Source: Podila epigama
Lineage: Eukaryota > Mortierellomycota > Mortierellomycetes > Mortierellales > Mortierellaceae
DNA: 10,922 nt
Direction: 5' to 3'
Assembly (NCBI GenBank): GCA_015679605.1
Contig: JAAAVE010000440.1
Location: 1-10,922, forward strand
Positions within the stretch are counted from its first letter, which is position 1. Each line of letters starts with the position of its first letter. The position numbers were made by a program, and so were the translations under genes. Under the pieces are notes generated by a model, which saw only the letters and a program-made list of their open reading frames with translations, was not told the DNA's origin and searched no databases. Positions 1 through 7,396 of this stretch are shown one piece after another.

Positions 1-337
1 TGTCTTTGTGACACCCTGTATCTGACCAAATCAGGCGAAATCCAACATGGAGACTATTGTTATAGGCGCCACACTCATTGCCAACCAATAACAGGGGCAT
101 TTTTTTTTCTTTATTCTTTTTTTCAATTTGGTAAGACTCTGATAATGCAGTGATAAACATCTGGTGAGGATTCCAGTGAATGAAAATAATGTAACTTATA
201 TCTTCCAACAACGTTGTCTCCATGTGGTCAGGGAAAAACAATGCTAAGTACATTGCAAGGAAAGGTCGGAGAAAAAAGAACCAAAAAAAAAAAGGAAGAA
301 GCGCATAGAGATCGAAAAACATTCAATCTTGTTGTTG
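1..337. other. Left-edge intergenic DNA, no gene seen
   Basis: No open reading frame of note and no RNA gene is visible here. The stretch contains T-rich runs near 100-123, an A-rich run near 281-295 and a CCAAT sequence near position 83-87 on the plus strand. It lies downstream of the minus-strand decayed gene that ends at 338, so it probably holds 3' flanking DNA. I cannot identify a promoter for any plus-strand gene. Confidence 0.4.
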
Positions 338-1006
338 CTATTGGTCGTTGCGATTGCCTACATGGTTACTAGTACCACCATTGTACGTGCCATTAGTAAA
401 TCCATTGGCTACTCCGTTCTTGTGGCCAGGTTCTGGGTGCAGCAAGTCGTGGACATGCTTCACTTTCTCAACTGGTCTAGCCTCTGACATCTCTACATCC
501 ACAACTGTCACCCCACGTCCATGACCATTACTCATACTATCCGTCCTAGCTTGAGAATGCTTCTTTCCTTCATCTTCTTCCTCATCTTCCTCATCATCAT
601 CTTCATCCCCTTCTTCATCTTCCTCCTCCTCTTCTTCCTCATCGTTCTCGTCATCTTCATCTTCTCCTTCCTCCTCGTCCTCATCCATAGCATCTGTCCG
701 TGCATCGTCCTCGTCGTGTGAACTCGTCACTGACCCTTCTGCTCTTTGCGTCGCTAAATGCGTACCATTCGACCGTACTTCTCCTTGCTATTCCATTGCT
801 TTTTTTGCCATTCCCAGTCGTACGTGTTTCTCCAGTCTTTCGTGGGCGTGTCTGATCTTGATGTGATCCTTGTTGGCCCTGATGCCTCTGCAGCCAACTT
901 GGCTGCCTTGGGTGGTCGCCCCAGGCTTGCCCTTTTTCTTTGGCACTCTTGGTCCCAAGTTATTATCGCTTCCTCCCTCCCAAAACAAGGCTATTATCTT
1001 GTCTAT
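338..1006 (-). pseudogene. Decayed AT-hook / acidic-tail gene fragment
   Basis: Unrecognised family. Three overlapping minus-strand frames together read like one protein. The first (about 1006-788) gives a basic stretch VPKKKGKPG. One base later the neighbouring frame continues as GRPPKAAKLAAEAS, so that the join makes an AT-hook-like KPGRPPK; the break falls in a run of four C on the plus strand (919-922). That second frame carries a Trp-rich stretch (DWRNTYDWEWQKKQW) and stops at 754-756. The third frame (to 338) contains a tail of nearly 50 mostly Asp/Glu residues and then a Gly/Asn-rich end. No ATG opens the first frame, which follows a stop at 1007-1009. AT-hooks and acidic tails suggest a chromatin-type nuclear protein, but that is inference. 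It may be the 3' half of the zinc-finger remnant just upstream. An unrecognised intron cannot explain the G4 break, but sequencing error could. Confidence 0.45.
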
Positions 1007-1065
1007 CTAAACAATATTGGGCACAAAATGAAGTAAGAGGTCCAAGAAGGAGCTGTTTTATTCTG

Positions 1066-1088
1066 GACACATATTATTAATATGTGTC
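1066..1088. repeat. 23-base perfect palindrome
   Basis: Two 11-base arms, GACACATATTA and its exact reverse complement, flank a single central T. It lies between the two decayed gene fragments. It could form a cruciform or be a dimeric protein-binding site; no function can be assigned from sequence alone. Confidence 0.6.
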
Positions 1089-1139
1089 TGACTATCTAAA
1101 CGCCACCAATATATCACACTATCCTCTGGTCTCCATCTG

Positions 1140-2081
1140 CTATACCACACCAGCGATCAAGTAATTGAAATCGCGAACTCCAATCGCGATATAATTTGTG
1201 GATAACCCGTCCTTTAGCGTGATTATCTTCAAGCGCCCTGGGTATTGAGTACCTGGCTTCATTGTGGGGACGCTTGACAGGTCTTTGTCGAATGGCTCGG
1301 CATGAGGATCTTCGATTCTATTGCGGCCATATACCTCAACGCAGGTGATCTTGGCTCTAGTCGAACCCGTGCTCAGAAGAGCACTAGCAATTCTACAGAG
1401 GCCAGTGTCTCCTGCTGCCTCCACAATCTTCAGGTCCTCCTCGGCTACCTCCGCATAACCGTCTACTTCCTTCTTGCCTTGCTTGGCTTCCGAGAGGTCA
1501 ATGGGCGAAAGCAAGTATTCGCCACGAAGAGCCTTGGCAAACTCGGATTGACAGTTCTGTGGAAGGAGCACAGAAAATCCTTCCTCGTTCTCCGGGTTAC
1601 GGATATGGAATGGCTCCAAGTTCAATGCCTTTATGAAGCAATGGGCCAACTCGAAGGGTAGATTCGAGCCCGTAGTTTGTACCAGCTCTTGTCTGGCAAT
1701 TGACATTTGCCGCTTCCGACAGTCGCAGTTTTTTCTTGCTCGGCTCTTCTTTATCATCCTCGTCTTCGAGATCGAAGTCATTTTCCTTGCTCGTGGCTTT
1801 ACTGTAGTGTTTCCGCAACGCGGCCTCGACTGATGAAAGCGCGCAGACAGTGTGGGCATGTCAACATGCCATTCTTCCGAGATTGAATGATTGTCTCCTC
1901 TGCACCTTCCCAATCGTGGGAGTGAAGCTTGCAAAGTCGGCGAGTAGACGTCATTCCAATGATTTTTCATCTTTCGCTCGGTATCCCAGGATCTTGGGCA
2001 ATCGGTGCAAGCCCCAACGAGACGAGTTTTGTCGTCCCTTTCACTGGCACACTTGCCCAGTTCGTCTGGATGTGTTTTCAC
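1140..2081 (-). pseudogene. Decayed C2H2 zinc-finger gene fragment
   Basis: Unrecognised family. One frame is open over the whole span, but its upstream half has no ATG before the first motif and codes sensibly only in pieces. Finger 1 (1959-2009) reads CTDC, twelve residues, then His: C-x2-C-x12-H in exactly 51 bases, with Tyr five residues further where a second His would be expected. The reading then moves to another frame (RRLCKLHSHDWEG, a 20-residue linker, CPHCLRAF) and again to a third (SVEAALRKHYS, then ENDFDLEDEDDKEE). Finger 2 (1807-1858) takes 52 bases where 51 are needed, showing a one-base insertion. A return to the first frame, somewhere between about 1597 and 1740 (there is a T6 run at 1729-1734), gives a continuous C-terminal part of roughly 190 residues with no motif I know. 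Short exons could explain some shifts, but not the one inside finger 2. Confidence 0.5.
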
Positions 2082-2470
2082 GCGTGCGTGTATGTCGTTT
2101 GTTTCGTTTTTGTGTATTATGTTCGTTTTTTTGTGAGGGTTTCTGTAGTTTTTTTGAATGTGTTAGAAAGGAAGGAAGTGAAAGTGACAAAGTGTTCACC
2201 TATCCAAAGGACTTTTGCAAAAAAAAATATGTGGATACATATTACAACTATCAGTGACGGACCATCATACTGATGTTTGTCAATGGAATGGTCTGCGCAA
2301 CACATCATTTCTGCCATGTGAAAAAAAAAAAAAAAAAAGTCTGCTTGGAAGTGGCGAAAGGTCCATCTTGTTGAACCTTTGCGTACTGGTGCTCGTTGGG
2401 GGATACACCGATTTGCTCTTTTTTTTTATAGACAGCTATTATAGAAACGTAGCGTAAAAGGATCATGCAC
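2082..2470. other. Intergenic DNA between PSY2 and the decayed gene
   Basis: No gene is seen. It should contain the 3' UTR and polyadenylation region of the PP4R3 gene, whose stop codon is at 2471-2473, but there is no canonical AATAAA on the minus strand close behind the stop. An uninterrupted run of 18 A on the plus strand (2321-2338) and shorter A/T tracts are the only marked features. The upstream edge of the decayed zinc-finger gene has no ATG in this stretch in any frame that would feed its first motif. Confidence 0.45.
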
Positions 2471-5400
2471 TCAAGATGCAGGTGAAGGATCTAGTGACCC
2501 AGATGTTGTTGATTCAAGCTCGTTCTCATCGGTCGCTTCTTTTGATGCAATAATGGTGTCGCTGTCCTCTGCTTCTGTTGAGGTCGTTGATATGGAAAAT
2601 ACTTGCTCCAAATCATTTAATGCTGACCCTGTTGCTGATGATGATGGATGGACTTGTGCAGGAGGCAGAGTTGGGCTTTTCGTGGAAGCAGCTTCATCTG
2701 TTGGTTTTGTTGGCGATGAGGATGAGGACACGGGTGTTATCACAGGATCGTTTCTAGATTCATTTCCGTTCCTGTTCAAGAGCCTTGATTCTTCTTCTGT
2801 ATCATCTGATCCAGATGCCCCTGGGACCAGCTTGAATTCCGTCGCTAGGTCACTTCTCAGGTGCGATGCTGCTTCTGACGTCGACTCTTCCAGTGATGAC
2901 AACTTTGGACCACCATTCTCGTCGCGTGCCTCTGACCCTGCCTTCACAAATACTTTTCCAGTCCTCGTGGTCACAGAAGCAGTGCTTGACTTTTGCGATG
3001 CATTTTGAGCGTCTGACGAGGACGATGAAGTCGATGATGAGGATGACGACGAAGACGTGGAAGACGAGGAGGACATTGGTGACACTGACCGCGGCTTAAC
3101 GGCCTTTTTTGCGGAGGAAGATAAAGGGGATGATGATCGGCCATTCCGAACAGCGTTGAGCACGAACTTGATAGGCGCGATTGAACCGTCTTGCTTTTTT
3201 GGTGACGACGAGGACTCATTGTCCGATGTATCTGTCGCCGTGGAATCCGCATCCGACTCTGCTTCATCGTCCAATTTGCACTTTTTGCTTGGCGGTGGTG
3301 AAGGTGGAGGTGACGAAGAATCGCTCTTTGTAGATCCTAAAGACGATGCAGTGGATGCAGTCACGAGCTGACCAAACGCACCATCTTCGTCTTCTTCCTC
3401 GTCATAATCGACCAGACTCTTTCGTGCACGTAACATTGGGCGATCCGGTTCAGGATCGCGATCCATATCCGATGAAGTAGCCGAATCTTCGTCGTCAGAA
3501 TCATCAGAATCTTCCCTCACTCTCTTTCTCAAATCTGATACAGAAGGCTCGTTTGATTTCTCATCCTCTACGATATCATCTTCGGCCTCTTCCTCGTCAT
3601 CGGAATTATTAAAGTACGCTTCCTCATCGTCATCTACTGTCGTTGAGGACCAGCCATCGTGTGGTCGCGACTGCGAGTGCTTGGCAGATTCAGCCTCACT
3701 AGCTGAGGCATCGTTCGTTTGCGAGTCAGACATGGATCGATCCTGATGCTGTTCGTATCTCCTGATCAACTGCTTAAACGTATCCACATACTGAATCTGC
3801 TTCAAGCGTTCTCCGTGCATGGACACAATATGCGAAATCAACAACTTGTTATTGCTCTACAAAATGGAACCCAGCATTCGTTAGGTGGCTAATCTCTTAG
3901 CAAACAAGAGAATGAATTGCATTTTCAGATTGCGCCTCCTGACACTTACATGGCGGATATATTCAAAGAACTCTATACAGGCGGAATTGAGCAAGTTGTT
4001 CCTGTTGTTGGTTGACAGGAGGAGATCCACAATATGCTGGACCACATTATGCTTAACCAAGTAGCGATTGTAAAAGTCGTCATTTTGTCCAATGATCATC
4101 CTGAAAAATCTTAACGCGCCTGTCAGGATGAAAGGCAATGAACGAAAAGGTAAGTGAAAAATAGGAAATGACGGTAAAGATAACCAAGGCCAAAAAAAAA
4201 AAAAAACGTACAGAGTTTCAAGTGTTGATCCTGGTTCTTGAACAAAATGCACACTTTTGGGACCATGCCACATGACAAGACGTAGTACTTGCTCCGGAAT
4301 GTGTGACTCCGCACCAAAAATGTCATAATCTGGCAGATAATCTCATACATTGACGCCTGTGGACGATCAAACTCCAGGGTATCTATACAAAATGCCTCAA
4401 ATGTCAGAAACTCTGCCTCCTTTGCTGGCACTGCGTGTAACAGTGGATGAAGCATGCATAAAATGGCCAAAAATAAAGAGTTACAATTACCTTCTGAAAG
4501 TTCCAGTAGTGGCGAGACAAACTTTCCAATATAAGTCTCATAAAATAAGTCAAGAAACTTGTCCGCGTCTGGGTCGTGAGAAGAGTTGTTGTTGATGAGT
4601 TGCATGCCTCCTTCCATCTGATTTGGGTTGGTATCCAAAAGTACCCGCAGAACCTCCGAATATTGGAGTTGGATGCCGACATCCTTTTCGACCAGTAACT
4701 GATCAAGTATAATATCCATGAGTTGGCGTTGTTCCTTGTCTTCCGATTGTTTAACAATATATGACCGAACTAGGTTGGGGTCATGCTCCATAGCTGAGAG
4801 AAGAATTTCTGCTCCTGCCATTTTGATCTTTGGCTCTGTATCAGAAAGTGCCAACTCAAAGATGTTGAACAGTCCTGTCTGGCTCAAGGTTCTAATATAT
4901 ATTTGCGACAAAAAAAAGGTGTTAAGGGAACGCTCACTTTCACTCAAACATATGCTTTTTTTTTCTGTATCGTGCAACTGAAAAAGAGGATACATAACAC
5001 ACACAGTATAAAAAATATTACCTGTATAGACCCACACGAGCTGGCATTTGTGTAGTCTTTGCTATTGAACAGAATTGCTGTACAAACATCACAACGTCCC
5101 GTTTCCTTTCTAGGCTGGACGAGGCATCATTGAGGATCTCGAACAGACTTGTCTGAAATTGTCGGTCCTGGTGGATGTAGTTGACAATTTCGATATTATG
5201 GAAAAAAAGGATCGATGTAAATGTTGACTGCAGTGCCTCATCCATGATCCGGGTAAGAACTGTGTCCCGCAAGTAAATTGCTCTGAATATCTCATGGATC
5301 TTTGTTTCGATCGCAAGATTGTTGATCGGTACAATCTCCTTGTATTTTGCCTTGTTTTGAAGGAAATCGCGGTAGTTTTCTTTTTCGTTACCCAACTCTG

Positions 5401-7157
5401 GATCATCTATGAACAAACAAGTTGGTCAAGTTTTTAGTACAAGTAGGCCGTTCATATGATCACATCTCCTGAGGGGAGTTTCTTTTTTTTTTCTCGTCAA
5501 CACTCCGCATCTACAGGGACTCACATTCCAGCATGCCCACAGAGTTTATGATATTTTCGTCACTGATGATGTACTCGATTAATGGCTGGTCATTCAAGAG
5601 AACTATAGAGCGTTTGAAGACAACCGTTAGTGTAAATAGAGTACATGACATGTGGTGATACAAAGAGTGGAGAAGATAGCCATATCCTTACTTATTCCGA
5701 GCATAATGTCGTGTAGTGTATGTAAATCCTCAATGCTCTCCAGATCCTCGCACGTTTCGAATACTGGAAACAGCTTGGATATATATTTCTAATGTGAGGT
5801 ATATTTGCCGGCAGAAGGAGAAGATGTAAAATATTTCAGCAAACACACTTGTTTCCTTTTCCTGAACTTTTATCATTGGCTGTTGAATGAATACCTCTGT
5901 GACAATGAATGATGCCAGCTTCTCCTTTTCATTCAATCCTCCTTGGGCTTCCTTGATTGTGGTTTCAATCTCGGTGAGGTTTGACATCTCTGGATCCGGC
6001 AGAGTCACAGCGTCACCCAAACCAATCACATTCAAATCTGATCGGTCAGAAAAAAGGCCCTCCGCTATTGTAAAGTTACAACATTGTTCCCATGAGCATG
6101 TATTAGAGAGTTGAAGAGAGTGGGTGAGAGAGAACGGCCAGAGAGTGAGTGACAAGTGCAAGCTTAGCCTTCAAATGATACTAATGACAATGCCGTTGTG
6201 AATGATCGTGGTTACCATATTGCTGTTGAATCTCTTGGATATTGTCCCTAAATAACAAAGACGTGTGAGTCCTTTGTGCTTCAGAATAGTTTTTGGTATT
6301 GCTTGCATCGTTCTCCTGTTGTATATCAGATGTACCATGTCCCATGTCGAGCAAACTGCCTAAAAACATACCAAATTTCGCCACAGCCTTCGACTTCCTG
6401 AAAACTCAGTGCAAGATCCAGTCCTTCTTCTTCCGACCAAACGATTAAAGTGTCTATAGATGAACGTGAACGTACATGTGTAGTAGTGAATGAGAATGTT
6501 GCATGTCATAGTGAGTCTTCCTTTTTTTTTGGTTGTCCACAGAGCGCCGCGTCCAAGCGGCAAATTACTTTTTGACTCGTAGTAGACAAAAGTGGTACAA
6601 CCATACAGACGTGTTCTCATAAACAAGGCCATAAAAAAAAAATAAAGATAATAACCATAATAATCAATTTACCGTGCTGTCGCTGATAAAGTTCCTCGCC
6701 ATATCGGATGAGTGAATTCAACAAGACCTTTTCTTCATCCTCTTCAGAGTGAACAATCAAGGAACCCTCTGACTTTTCCTAAATGTTATTGAAGATGGAA
6801 AACAAGAAGAAAAAAGAGAGAGATAAAGAGATAAGTATAACATACTAAAAACGCGATGCCAAGTTTTCGTTTTCCTGTCAAAGGGCACGAGACTGCGCAA
6901 GTTTGATGAAAAGAGATAAAACGGAATAAACTTATAGCCGAGACCCATTGTCACATGGGTAACTCGGTCTCGGAAGAATGAATGGTTCCTGCGTCATGGA
7001 AAAGGAGGGAAACCTGGATGCGGGGTAAAAGGGGCGGACAAGGGAAAATGCTTACATGGTTAAATTCATAAGAGCAGTGACCTGTGCCTTGATCGATCCA
7101 CTGATTGCCGGTGCGAAGGTGGTACACCTTGACGCGCATCTTGGCCTGTGGATCCAT
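2471..7157 (-). CDS. PSY2: PP4 regulatory subunit 3 (PSY2/SMEK family)
   Basis: Scaffold/targeting subunit of protein phosphatase 4; in yeast Psy2 with Pph3 and Psy4 removes phosphate from gamma-H2A and checkpoint kinases. I join twelve exons: 7157-7056, 6778-6673, 6453-6372, 6247-6216, 6064-5895, 5788-5692, 5602-5525, 5406-5022, 4891-4491, 4382-4212, 4119-3950, 3856-2471, total 3180 bases, 1059 aa, all junctions GT-AG and in phase. Residues 1-105 form the EVH1/PH-like domain ([52 protein letters not shown]). About 150-350 is the SMK-1 domain ([30 protein letters not shown]). Armadillo-like helices follow to about 640 ([40 protein letters not shown]). The rest is an acidic, Ser-rich tail with the family's [13 protein letters not shown] and [11 protein letters not shown] and basic RKRVRED and KKCKL patches that may be nuclear localisation signals. 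It is longer than yeast Psy2 (about 860 aa), mostly through the tail. The start is the first ATG and matches the family N-terminus. Confidence 0.95.
3014..3073 (-). repeat. Poly-serine run in PSY2 tail
   Basis: Twenty codons encode eighteen Ser interrupted by two Thr, built from mixed TCN codons rather than one repeated codon. It sits in the disordered tail of PP4R3. Mixed codons suggest the run is old or kept at the protein level rather than a fresh trinucleotide expansion (inference). Confidence 0.85.
4383..4490 (-). other. PSY2 intron 9, 108 bases, stop-free
   Basis: Donor GTAATT follows a codon for Glu plus one base, and the acceptor is TATAG. The intron is 36 codons long, a multiple of three, and has no stop in the gene's frame. 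The spliced protein ([20 protein letters not shown]) aligns better from memory with the family than the unspliced one, so I treat it as an intron. Retention would insert 36 mostly hydrophobic residues without breaking the frame. Confidence 0.7.
6216..6247 (-). other. PSY2 micro-exon 4, 32 bases
   Basis: This 32-base exon encodes [10 protein letters not shown] plus one base at each end. It lies between acceptor TTTAG and donor GTAACC, and completes the end of the EVH1-like domain ([13 protein letters not shown], where the human protein has EIWEKICQVQ). The phases of exons 3 and 5 fit only if it is included. An automatic gene model could easily miss it. Confidence 0.85.
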
Positions 7158-7396
7158 GGATGGCGGTGAAAAAGATTTTGGTCGTGTGCTCTAAGCAAAA
7201 AATAACCCCCCGGAAGTGGCGTTTCTGTGTAGGTGCTGGTTTGTCTTTTTGTTGTTGAATCAAAAAGGCTGTTACAGAATGTCTGATGCAATTGGCATTA
7301 AGCGCCTGTTCCAGGTGATGAAGAGATGATTGATCGAATAGATTGATTGGTTGATTGATGATGCAAATATTCGGTAAAAAAAAAAAAAGGTTAAAC
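7158..7396 (-). promoter_or_regulatory. Compact RCY1-PSY2 intergenic / PSY2 promoter
   Basis: Only 239 bases separate the recyclin stop codon from the PP4R3 ATG, in the same direction. The stretch must hold one gene's terminator and the next gene's promoter. On the minus strand there is a CCAAT box (7347-7351) about 190 bases before the ATG inside a (ATCA/ATTG)-type tetranucleotide-rich patch (roughly 7328-7366), and a T12-13 tract just after the recyclin stop. CCAAT is the site of the fungal HAP/NF-Y complex, but a single match is weak evidence. There is no clear TATA box. Confidence 0.35.

Noticed and set aside
521-721. Plus-strand hydrophobic open frame resembling a membrane protein
   Set aside because: It is the exact antisense of the Asp/Glu codon run in the decayed acidic tail; GAN/GAG codons read backwards give Phe, Ile and Leu.
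1060-1165. Minus-strand frame reading VWYSRWRPEDSVIYWWR just after the zinc-finger fragment
   Set aside because: It has no start, no homology I know and only about 32 codons; it might be another shifted piece of the dead gene but there is no motif to prove it.
2553-3371. Plus-strand open frames of 77-151 codons
   Set aside because: They are antisense to the Ser/Asp/Glu-rich last exon of PSY2, which matches a known family; the low-complexity codons keep the other strand open.
6845-6874. A possible extra PSY2 exon reading ENENLASRF, resembling the family's ENYDLALSF
   Set aside because: The true match ([13 protein letters not shown]) is in exon 3, and joining exon 1 directly to 6778 keeps frame and domain order, so this stretch is best left inside intron 1.
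7052-7291. Open frame overlapping PSY2 exon 1 that could be a last exon of RCY1 through an acceptor at about 7190
   Set aside because: It reads the conserved PSY2 exon out of frame and shows no Sec10-like sequence; it is most simply a shadow.
7328-7366. Short GATT/ATTG-type repeat as a possible CRISPR or telomere-like array
   Set aside because: The units are only four bases, irregular and without spacers; it is an ordinary microsatellite-like patch in the promoter.
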